From JACVRW01 sp963764665 (lineage in GTDB: Bacteria > Actinomycetota > Thermoleophilia > Solirubrobacterales > Thermoleophilaceae), in contig CAVXTL010000012.1 in the NCBI GenBank assembly GCA_963764665.1, positions 62,001 to 126,000 on the forward strand: a DNA stretch of 64,000 bases, read 5' to 3'. The notes beneath the pieces are model-generated. The model was not told the origin of the DNA and did no database searches. It saw nothing but the letters and a program-made list of their open reading frames with translations. The position numbers and the translations under genes are program-made. The number at the start of each line of letters is the position of its first letter. The stretch's first letter is position 1. Positions 1 through 6,769 of this stretch are shown piece after piece.

Positions 1-1463
1 GCGGCCGCACGATGTACGTGGTCCCGTTCTCGATGGGCCCGCTCGGCTCCCCGATCGCACACATCGGCGTGCAGCTCACGGACTCGCCCTACGTGGCCGT
101 GAGCATGCGGATCATGACCCGAATGGGCGCCGGCGCACTGGATGCGCTCGGCGAGGACGGGGATTTCGTGCCTTGCCTCCATTCGGTGGGAATGCCGTTG
201 GAGGAGGGCGTGGAGGACGTGCCGTGGCCGTGTGACGCGGATAACAAGTACATCGTCCACTTCCCCGAGAGCCGTGAGATCTGGTCGTTCGGCTCGGGAT
301 ACGGCGGCAACGCGCTGCTGGGCAAGAAGTGCTTCGCGCTGCGGATCGCGTCGGTCATGGCCCGCGACGAGGGCTGGCTGGCCGAGCACATGCTGATCCT
401 GAAGGTCACCTCGCCCGAGGGCGTGTCCAAGCACCTGGCCGGGGCCTTCCCGTCGGCGTGCGGCAAGACGAACCTCGCCATGTTGATCCCCACCCTTCCC
501 GGCTGGAAGGTCGAGACCATCGGCGACGACATCGCGTGGATGAAGTTCGGCGCGGACGGCAGGCTCTACGCCATCAACCCGGAGGCCGGCTTCTTCGGCG
601 TGGCGCCCGGCACCGGCGAGAAGACCAACCCGAACGCCATGGCCACGGTGCGCTCCAACTCGATCTTCACCAACTGCGCGCGCACCGACGACGGCGACGT
701 CTGGTGGGAGGGCATGACCAAGGAGGCGCCCGGCCACCTGGTGGACTGGCACGGCAACGACTGGACGCCGGACTCGGACAAGCCCGCCGCCCATCCGAAC
801 GCCCGCTTCACCACCCCCGCCGCCCAGTGCCCCTCGATGGCGCCCGAGTGGGAGGACCCGGCCGGAGTGCCGATCGACGCCTTCCTGTTCGGTGGTCGCC
901 GCTCCACGGTGATCCCGCTGGTGCACGAGGCCTTCGACTGGGAGCACGGCGTGTTCCTGGGGTCGGTCATGTCCTCGGAGACCACGGCCGCCGCCGCCGG
1001 CGACGTGGGCAAGCTGCGCCGCGACCCGATGGCGATGCTGCCCTTCTGCGGGTACGACATGGCCACGTACTTCGAGCACTGGCTCACGGTGGGCGAGCGC
1101 GAGGGGGCCCGGCTTCCGCGCGTCTTCTACGTCAACTGGTTCCGCAAGGACGAGTCCGGCCAGTTCCTCTGGCCCGGGTTCGGCGAGAACAGCCGTGTGC
1201 TGGCATGGATCTTCCGTCGCTGCGACGACGAGGCCGAGGCCGTGGACACCCCGATCGGCCGCGTGCCGGCCGCCGGGGCGATCGACACAGAGGGCCTCGA
1301 CATGCCGGCTTCGGAGCTGGACTCGCTGATGGAGGTGGATCCGGACGAGTGGAAGCGGGAGATCCCGCTGATCCACGAGCACTTCGCCACCTTCGGCGAC
1401 CGTCTTCCGGAGACCCTGCGCGAGCAGCTGACGGCGCTCGAGCAGCGGCTCGAGCGGGCGTAG
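1..1463 (+). CDS. pckG: Phosphoenolpyruvate carboxykinase (GTP), 5' truncated by window edge
   Basis: Converts oxaloacetate plus GTP to PEP, CO2 and GDP in the cytoplasm, the first committed step of gluconeogenesis. The reading frame is already open at base 3 and its first visible residues (GRTMYVVPFSMGP) lie inside the family, so roughly the first 120 residues of a ~600-residue protein are missing. Visible hallmarks are the P-loop with its reactive cysteine (FPSACGKTNLAM, about 145 residues in), the FGGRRSTVIPLV segment, and the conserved C-terminal run VNWFRKDE...FLWPGFGENSRVL that contacts nucleotide. It is the GTP class rather than the ATP class. The methionine at base 12 is internal, not the start. 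The next gene is convergent, 15 bp away. Identification is secure. Confidence 0.97.
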   Translation, partial: GRTMYVVPFSMGPLGSPIAHIGVQLTDSPYVAVSMRIMTRMGAGALDALGEDGDFVPCLHSVGMPLEEGVEDVPWPCDADNKYIVHFPESREIWSFGSGYGGNALLGKKCFALRIASVMARDEGWLAEHMLILKVTSPEGVSKHLAGAFPSACGKTNLAMLIPTLPGWKVETIGDDIAWMKFGADGRLYAINPEAGFFGVAPGTGEKTNPNAMATVRSNSIFTNCARTDDGDVWWEGMTKEAPGHLVDWHGNDWTPDSDKPAAHPNARFTTPAAQCPSMAPEWEDPAGVPIDAFLFGGRRSTVIPLVHEAFDWEHGVFLGSVMSSETTAAAAGDVGKLRRDPMAMLPFCGYDMATYFEHWLTVGEREGARLPRVFYVNWFRKDESGQFLWPGFGENSRVLAWIFRRCDDEAEAVDTPIGRVPAAGAIDTEGLDMPASELDSLMEVDPDEWKREIPLIHEHFATFGDRLPETLREQLTALEQRLERA

Positions 1464-1478
1464 GCCCGGCTCCGCCGC

Positions 1479-2591
1479 TCAGCCGGTCGCGCGCGTGAAG
1501 CGGCGGAAGGTGGCCCAGGCCGGCTTTGGCTGCCCGTTCAGGCGGAACAGGCCGCAGTAGAACTCCCACCCGCGCGAGCTCGGCCCGGCGCGATCGCGCC
1601 AGCTGAACCAGACGAGCTTGCTCACGTTGTAGCGGTTGCGGTTCCGGACCACGAAGCGGAACGCCGACCCCAGCCGCCTGGCCTGGCCGGCGGGCGTGGT
1701 CGAGAAGTACTCGCTGCCGCCGCCGGTGGCCCATCCCAGCTCGGTGATCCAGACGGGCGTCCGGCCATCGCCGCGGCGCCGCATCACGCCGCGGATGCGG
1801 CTGAGCTCGCCCTGCACGCCGCGGGCGTTCTCCGAGTACGGATGGATGGCCACGGCGTCGAAGGAGCGCCTGATCCCCTTCACGGCGTAGAGGTCGTCGA
1901 GGTAGCGGTACCCGGCGGGCCCTCGCGTGGAGTTGGCGAGCAGGCCGGCCGTGCCGATCAGGGCCCGGCGATCGTTCGCGCGGATCGTGCGGGCGATCGG
2001 CTTCAGGAACGCCGCGTAGTCACGGGCCACCGACGGCCCATCGGACCAGTGCGGCGGGTAGTTCGGCTCGTTCCAGACCTGGTAGGCGGGGATCGGCCGC
2101 CGCGGCACGCCGGGGTTGGCTCTCCAGAACGCGCCGCCGCGCCCGTAGCGCTGCACCACGTCGCGCACGAAGAGCCTGAAGGCGGTGCGTGCGGCTGCCG
2201 ACTCCGGCACGTAGGCGCTCGCGTCGGCGGCCCAGCCGGGGCTGCCCACGAGGACGGCCAGGATGCCCACCCGGGCGCGGGCCGCGCGCTCGACCATCGT
2301 GTCGTAGTACGACCAGTCCCTCGCCGCTCCGGGGGTGGGCTCGATGCTCCCCCAGTTGAAGTTGAGTCTGAGCGTCCCGAGGCGGGCGGACCGCATCCGG
2401 TTGAAGTCCCGCTGCGCGGTGGCTTCCCCGGCCACGGTGGCACCAGGGTCGCCCTCGGCGCCGAAGAACGCACGCGGCACCTTCGCCTCCGCGCCGCCGG
2501 CGGCCAGCGCAAGCGCGACCAGCGACGCACACAGTGCTGCGGCGGTGGCCACAGACGAGCGGGCGTGACTCGTGACAGTGGTTCGGAACAT
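1479..2591 (-). CDS. Secreted clan-A glycoside hydrolase (GH39/GH5-like)
   Basis: Predicted exported glycosidase of about 370 residues. An N-terminal signal peptide (ATAAALCASLVALALAAGGAEA) is followed by a TIM-barrel hydrolase domain. The acid/base glutamate is visible in VWNEPNYPPHW and the nucleophile glutamate in WITELGWATGG, the two-glutamate layout of clan GH-A retaining enzymes. The substrate cannot be read from sequence. It lies directly downstream of the polysaccharide polymerase gene on the same strand, so trimming or turnover of the exported polysaccharide is a reasonable inference. I prefer the ATG at 2591 because it gives a compact signal peptide; in-frame TTG/GTG codons reach up to 2630. 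No strong ribosome binding site is seen before either. Confidence 0.8.
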   Translation of the reverse strand: MFRTTVTSHARSSVATAAALCASLVALALAAGGAEAKVPRAFFGAEGDPGATVAGEATAQRDFNRMRSARLGTLRLNFNWGSIEPTPGAARDWSYYDTMVERAARARVGILAVLVGSPGWAADASAYVPESAAARTAFRLFVRDVVQRYGRGGAFWRANPGVPRRPIPAYQVWNEPNYPPHWSDGPSVARDYAAFLKPIARTIRANDRRALIGTAGLLANSTRGPAGYRYLDDLYAVKGIRRSFDAVAIHPYSENARGVQGELSRIRGVMRRRGDGRTPVWITELGWATGGGSEYFSTTPAGQARRLGSAFRFVVRNRNRYNVSKLVWFSWRDRAGPSSRGWEFYCGLFRLNGQPKPAWATFRRFTRATG

Positions 2592-2657
2592 GATTCGGCG
2601 ACCGCTCAAGCTAGCGACTGGCACACGCAAAAGCGCCGCTCGCGCGGCTGTTGCGCG

Positions 2658-3212
2658 CTACTCGCGGCTCTCGAGGCCCAGCACCCCGCGTATGTACGCG
2701 GACGGGGGCGTGAGCTGGCGCGTGCGCCGCAGCGCCCGCAGGGCCCCGGCGCGGTCGCCGTTCACCGCCCTCATCCGTGTGAGCTCATACCACACGCGCC
2801 AGTCCTCCGGCGCGCGTTCCACGGCCTCGTCGAGTGACCGCTGAGCAGCGACCGGATCGTTCTGCTCCTCCTGGACCAGGGCCAGCTGGAGACGCGGTGC
2901 GGCAGCCCACGGCTGGATCGCTATGGCCGCACGCGCCTCGTCGGCCGCCAGCGGCAGGTCGCCGTCGGCGGCGGCCTCGCGACTCGCGCGCAGCTTGGCG
3001 TCGCTGGTGAGCGCGATGCCGCCGGCCACCACGCACGCCAGGCCGATGACCACCACGCCCGCCCCCAGCAGAAGCCGTGACGGCCTCCGCCACGGACGGC
3101 CCGGCGCGAGCGCCGGACCGCACAGCAGGGCAGCCGCGATCACCACAGGGAGGAACGCGCCCGGGATCTCCCACGTCCACTCCACTCCCGCCGCCGTGAT
3201 GCCGCAGGCCAT
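2658..3212 (-). CDS. C-terminal half of the Wzy-like polymerase: TM helices plus TPR tail
   Basis: Second half of the split polymerase. It contains two or three transmembrane segments (ITAAGVEWTWEIPGAFLPVV onward) and a cytoplasmic or exoplasmic tetratricopeptide-like tail (AADEARAAIAIQPWAAAPRL, then repeats ending near RALRRTRQLTP). The intact paralogue at 9607-11673 has exactly this order, TM domain then TPR tail, in one reading frame. An ATG at 3212 overlaps the upstream stop as TGATG, so coupled translation as a separate polypeptide is formally possible. Homologous sequence, however, already begins upstream of that ATG (GGEDPAAVAALLAVMA), which favours a disrupted single gene or a base-call error. 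Confidence 0.65.
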   Translation of the reverse strand: MACGITAAGVEWTWEIPGAFLPVVIAAALLCGPALAPGRPWRRPSRLLLGAGVVVIGLACVVAGGIALTSDAKLRASREAAADGDLPLAADEARAAIAIQPWAAAPRLQLALVQEEQNDPVAAQRSLDEAVERAPEDWRVWYELTRMRAVNGDRAGALRALRRTRQLTPPSAYIRGVLGLESRE

Positions 3213-4633
3213 CACCGCGAGCAGGGCGGCCACCGCCGCGGGGTCCTCTCCCCCAACCGGCGCCGGACCCCCACGACCACGGCGGTCCCGAGGAAGCCCA
3301 GTAACAGTAGGAGCCCGACCACGCCCAGCTCCGCCGCCGTCTCCACGAACACGGAGTGCGCGTTCCGCACGTAGTAGTCGAGGGTTCCGTGCTGCGCCCA
3401 CCAGGGCTCGTACCCCGCAGCGCCGACGCCCCGCAGCGGCTGGGACTCGAAGGCCTCCCACCCCGCCTTCCAGAACTGGTAGCGGCCGGTGCCCTCCGTG
3501 CTGGTCAGGTGGCGGGTAACGAGGCCCCTGCCAGTCACCGCATCCTGTGTGTCGGGCGGCGCTTTCAGCTCATGCCAGCGCTCGACCGGGTCCGCCCCAA
3601 GCAGGCCGACGATCAGCGCCAGCGCCGCGCCGACCGTCAGCACCGCCGACACGGCGCGCGGCACGCGCAACCGCTCCACCAGACCGTCCACCATCGGCCT
3701 GAGGGTGAACGCGGCTGCCACCACCACGAGCGTCAGCAGCAGCATGACGTTGGCCTCGGTGTCGTACCCCGCGGCGCCGGTGCGCCCGTCCGTGAAGAGA
3801 TCGCGCGACAACGAGGCGATCACGAGCACGGCCGTGCCTACACCGCCTATGGTCACCGCGGTCACCAGTCGCACGCGGTTGGGGCTGAGCAGAAGCAGGA
3901 TCACGAACCCCACGGCCCCGGCCACCGCACCACCACGCGACGACGTCAGGAAGACGGCGAAGGCGGGCAGCGGGACCGCGGCGGTGGCGAACGTCCGGCC
4001 CGCCACCGTGCGCGCCATGCCCGCCAGGGCCACCAGCAGCACCGCACCCAGGGCCAGGAGGGCGCCGAGGGCGTTCCAGTAGCCGAGCGGATAGCTCAGC
4101 CGCGCGCGGGTCGCGGCCAGGTCGGCGGGCACAGCCGCCCCCGGGAAGAGCGACGGCACCAGCCGGCTGCCGAGGGCCACGACGCTCAGCGCCACGAGCC
4201 CGATGGCCAGCCCCGCCAGCCAGCTGCGCGCGCTTCGCGCGGGCGACGCCGCGACCACGAGCGCGAACACCCCCGAGTAACACACCGCACGCATGGTGTC
4301 GTCGAACGCTCCGCCGTCATCGACGCCCCAGCCCATCGAGAGCGCGGTGAATCCCGTGAGGGCTATGAGGCAGCCGCCGGCAGCGAAGGCCTCCCCCGGC
4401 ACCGGCGAGCGCGGGAAGAGCCGGAGGAGCACTCCCGCCACCACGGCCCACCAGACCGCCACGGCGAGGATCGCCCGCGCCTGGGCCGAGTATGCGCCGT
4501 CCGGAAGCGTGGTGGCGAGCGTTCCGAGGGCAACTGCTACGGTGACCAAATGACCACTGGAGAGGAGCTGAACGCCCGGTCTGCGGACCCCGACGCGTGT
4601 ACGCGAGAGCGTTTGCGACGTCACGCGATTCAC
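3212..4633 (-). CDS. O-antigen ligase/Wzy-like polysaccharide polymerase, N-terminal part (frame-split)
   Basis: Multi-spanning membrane protein of the O-antigen ligase/Wzy polymerase superfamily, expected to join lipid-linked oligosaccharide units on the outer face of the membrane. About ten hydrophobic segments precede a large loop with RYQFWKAGWEAFESQPLRGVGAAGYEP, matching the family's periplasmic loop (compare the paralogue at 9607-11673). The frame stops at 3212 after an arginine/proline-rich tail (ERTPRRWPPC) unlike the family. The continuation, more transmembrane helices and a TPR tail, is in the -1 neighbouring frame from about 3250. The switch sits at a run of five C (G on the coding strand) at 3250-3254; one extra G restores a single ~650-residue protein. 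The start is uncertain: GTG at 4633 overlaps the divergent gene at 4550; TTG at 4549 would avoid the overlap. Confidence 0.75.
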   Translation of the reverse strand: MNRVTSQTLSRTRVGVRRPGVQLLSSGHLVTVAVALGTLATTLPDGAYSAQARAILAVAVWWAVVAGVLLRLFPRSPVPGEAFAAGGCLIALTGFTALSMGWGVDDGGAFDDTMRAVCYSGVFALVVAASPARSARSWLAGLAIGLVALSVVALGSRLVPSLFPGAAVPADLAATRARLSYPLGYWNALGALLALGAVLLVALAGMARTVAGRTFATAAVPLPAFAVFLTSSRGGAVAGAVGFVILLLLSPNRVRLVTAVTIGGVGTAVLVIASLSRDLFTDGRTGAAGYDTEANVMLLLTLVVVAAAFTLRPMVDGLVERLRVPRAVSAVLTVGAALALIVGLLGADPVERWHELKAPPDTQDAVTGRGLVTRHLTSTEGTGRYQFWKAGWEAFESQPLRGVGAAGYEPWWAQHGTLDYYVRNAHSVFVETAAELGVVGLLLLLGFLGTAVVVGVRRRLGERTPRRWPPCSR

Positions 4634-5155
4634 CCTATAGGCGCGCTCAGGGCGCTTGCCGCGGTCATCGCGCTGGTGGCCATCGCGGCACCGGCGGCGC
4701 AGGCCCAGAGTGACTCACCGTCCCGGGACCAGTACATCCCCTCCCCACCGTCGGCATCGGGAAAGAACAAGAAGGAGAACAACGACAACGGCGGCCAGAG
4801 CTCGGACAGCTCCGGTTCGGCGGACGACCAGACGCTCGACCAGATCACCGGCGGCACCCCGTCGGGCGGTGACACGCCCGACAGCTCGAGCAACAAGAGC
4901 GGCGACAAGAAGGACTCGAAGAAGGACGACGGGTCCAAGAAGGACAAGAACGCCGAGGAGGACTCAGCGAGCGCGGCCCTGCCCCCGGTGGGTTCCGGCG
5001 GCGATGACGATGACGACGACGGGGCCCTGACCTCCGCCTCCAACGCGCTCACCGACTGGGATGAGCCGCTCGTGCCGGGCCTGGTAGCCCTCGCGGCGCT
5101 GCTCACACTGGCGACGTCGGTGATCGTGCTCGTGCGCCGCAGGCGCCACTCCTAG
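4550..5155 (+). CDS. Secreted low-complexity Asp/Ser/Lys-rich protein with C-terminal membrane anchor
   Basis: A 201-residue protein of unknown function. A hydrophobic signal (ALRALAAVIALVAIAAPAAQA) is followed by a conserved-looking SPSRDQYIPSPPSASG segment, then a long charged low-complexity region rich in Ser, Asp, Lys and Gly ending in an acidic run of seven aspartates. One C-terminal transmembrane helix (LVPGLVALAALLTLATSVIV) and a basic RRRRHS tail close it. There is no LPXTG motif, so it should be anchored by the helix itself with most of the chain outside the cell. The ATG at 4550 is used here; an in-frame TTG at 4613 would give a tighter signal peptide. It overlaps the divergent polymerase gene if that starts at GTG 4633. 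A surface or wall-spanning spacer is a guess only. Confidence 0.75.
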   Translation: MTTGEELNARSADPDACTRERLRRHAIHPIGALRALAAVIALVAIAAPAAQAQSDSPSRDQYIPSPPSASGKNKKENNDNGGQSSDSSGSADDQTLDQITGGTPSGGDTPDSSSNKSGDKKDSKKDDGSKKDKNAEEDSASAALPPVGSGGDDDDDDGALTSASNALTDWDEPLVPGLVALAALLTLATSVIVLVRRRRHS

Positions 5156-5181
5156 CTGCGCCGCCGGCTGCACGTCGCCGT

Positions 5182-6159
5182 TTAGCAGCTCCGCTCGGCC
5201 ACGCAGGGGTCCACCACGCGCAGGTGGCGGCGCCAGTTGATCCCGCTCGCCCAGTCGAAGTAGTACGTGTCGTCCGAGGACCGGCGGAGGCCGGCGTCGC
5301 GCGCGAAGCTCACGAACGGGTCCCGGCGCCCGAAGCTCGTGTAGCTGGCGCCCGACTCGAACCAGATGTTCCAGGGCGTGCCCCCGGTGGTGTCGCCCAC
5401 GTAGAGGCCGTAGTCGGCCATCGCCCGGAGGATCGTCTTCTTCCACGCGGGGGCTCTCAGCGCGTCGATCTCGGCCGGCGACATGTCGAGCTGGAAGCGC
5501 GTGCCCTGCGAGGGCGCCCCGGCTGAGCGGTCGCACGCCAGCCCCAGCCCGCGAGCCGGGTAGACCTTCCGGCCGGAGTCGCAGCGCACGAGCATGAAGA
5601 GCGCATGGTCGATCCGGCCACGGCGCATCTCCTCCGCCCGGATGATTCCCGCGAGCGATCCGTAGTGGGCGGCGTTGGCGTCGGAGCCCAGGCCGTCGCC
5701 CTCGATGCGGGTGCGCCCGCCCCACGAGATCACCAGCCGGCCGCCGCCGCGGGGCTTGCGCCGGACCTGCCAGAAGTCGTACTCCCAGCCACTGTCCTGA
5801 TCCACGACGGTCAGATGACCGTCGGAGCCGGCGGCGGCCTTGGCAGCGTCGGGGATGCGCACTCGCATGCCCTCGATCTCGCAGGTGCCCCAGTCCTCGA
5901 CGCAGTGGATCTCGAACTCGGGATCGCTGCCGTCCGGGTAGTAGATCGGGTGCTGCCAGTCCCCCTCCGTGCCGGCCACGCCGGCGCGCAGCTCGGCGGG
6001 CTCCCCCCAGCCGGTCACCCGGCGCACGATCGCGTCGGAGCGCGGATCGAGCCGGGGCCTGCGCGGCAGAAGCTGATTGAAGGGCGAGTCGTCCGCGTAC
6101 GGGCGCCAGCACGCTCCCGGCCAGCTTCCCACGCCGAAGTTGCCGAGGCCCTGCGTCAC
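5182..6159 (-). CDS. Secreted protein of unknown function, main domain of a frame-split gene
   Basis: About 325 residues with a conserved-looking start (TQGLGNFGVGSWPGACWRPY, then DDSPFNQLLP) and many Trp, Asp and Gly positions. Recurrent features are GDWQHPIYYPDGSDPEFEIHC, a VISWGGRTR segment and cysteines near both ends, suggesting an extracytoplasmic disulfide-bonded domain. I do not recognise a defined enzyme family. The annotated start here is GTG 6159, but no signal peptide or good ribosome binding site belongs to it. The same frame upstream reads TWAGRTCGSASV, which looks like coding sequence, and the signal peptide lies in the adjacent frame (6190-6535). The intact gene was therefore probably 5182-6535, interrupted by one frame change near 6190-6205. 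It sits within the polysaccharide locus. Confidence 0.7.
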   Translation of the reverse strand: MTQGLGNFGVGSWPGACWRPYADDSPFNQLLPRRPRLDPRSDAIVRRVTGWGEPAELRAGVAGTEGDWQHPIYYPDGSDPEFEIHCVEDWGTCEIEGMRVRIPDAAKAAAGSDGHLTVVDQDSGWEYDFWQVRRKPRGGGRLVISWGGRTRIEGDGLGSDANAAHYGSLAGIIRAEEMRRGRIDHALFMLVRCDSGRKVYPARGLGLACDRSAGAPSQGTRFQLDMSPAEIDALRAPAWKKTILRAMADYGLYVGDTTGGTPWNIWFESGASYTSFGRRDPFVSFARDAGLRRSSDDTYYFDWASGINWRRHLRVVDPCVAERSC

Positions 6160-6189
6160 GCTCGCGGAGCCGCAGGTGCGTCCGGCCCA

Positions 6190-6535
6190 GGTCGCCGGGG
6201 TCCGCCATGAGCACGACCAGGCGCGCCCGGCCTGCCCTGTCCTCCTCCTCGTCGGCCGCGCGAGCGCGCCAGGCGCTGGGCATCCTGATCCTGAGAAGGC
6301 CGCCCCCCGCCGCCTCCCGGATCCGACCGGCCTTCACGGCCCGGCGCTGGCCGCGCCGCTCGAGATATCCGCGCCTGACCCTGCGAGCGGCCAGGCCCTC
6401 GACCTTGAAGACGAGCACGCCGCTGTCCGCCGCGGCTGGGGTGAACACGCGCTTCTTCGTGGCGGCGCCGGCCCCCGGCGCCAGCACGGCCAGAGCCGCG
6501 AGCGCGAGGATTGGGACGAACAACCTGCGAGACAA
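6190..6535 (-). pseudogene. N-terminal signal-peptide and beta-domain piece of the frame-split secreted protein
   Basis: Starts at TTG 6535, chosen because a perfect AGGAGG lies 7 bases upstream (6543-6548). It encodes a signal peptide (LFVPILALAALAVLAPGAGA) and a roughly 90-residue domain (KKRVFTPAAADSGVLVFKVE ... RLVVLMADPGD) of the type often found at the N terminus of secreted Solirubrobacterales proteins. After about 6195 this frame turns into arginine/leucine-rich nonsense that runs antisense to the following gene, while meaningful protein continues in the next frame (5182-6159). One base too many, or two too few, between 6190 and 6205 would explain it. Either the gene is genuinely broken or the assembly has an indel. 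Confidence 0.6.
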
Positions 6536-6769
6536 GTACGGGCCTCCTGGGACCGGGCGGGTAAACACCCGGTATCGGGAGGGCGCTGCCGGCTGCGGCG
6601 CCGTGCGCCGGGGGATGGACGCATGTATGAGCGCCGGAGCCCGAATCCAGCCCGGAACCCGCTACCTTCCAACGTGCCATGCGCGGCCTGGGGACCGGTC
6701 GCAGCGCGGTGAGGGGCGCCCGCAGCGTCGCGCCCCGCGTTCAAGGATTGAGCGCCACGGCCGAACGAT

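Noticed and set aside
6543..6548. Start of the 5182-6535 gene at the upstream codon 6568
   Set aside because: TTG 6535 has a perfect AGGAGG seven bases upstream and the signal peptide begins there; 6568 has no such site.
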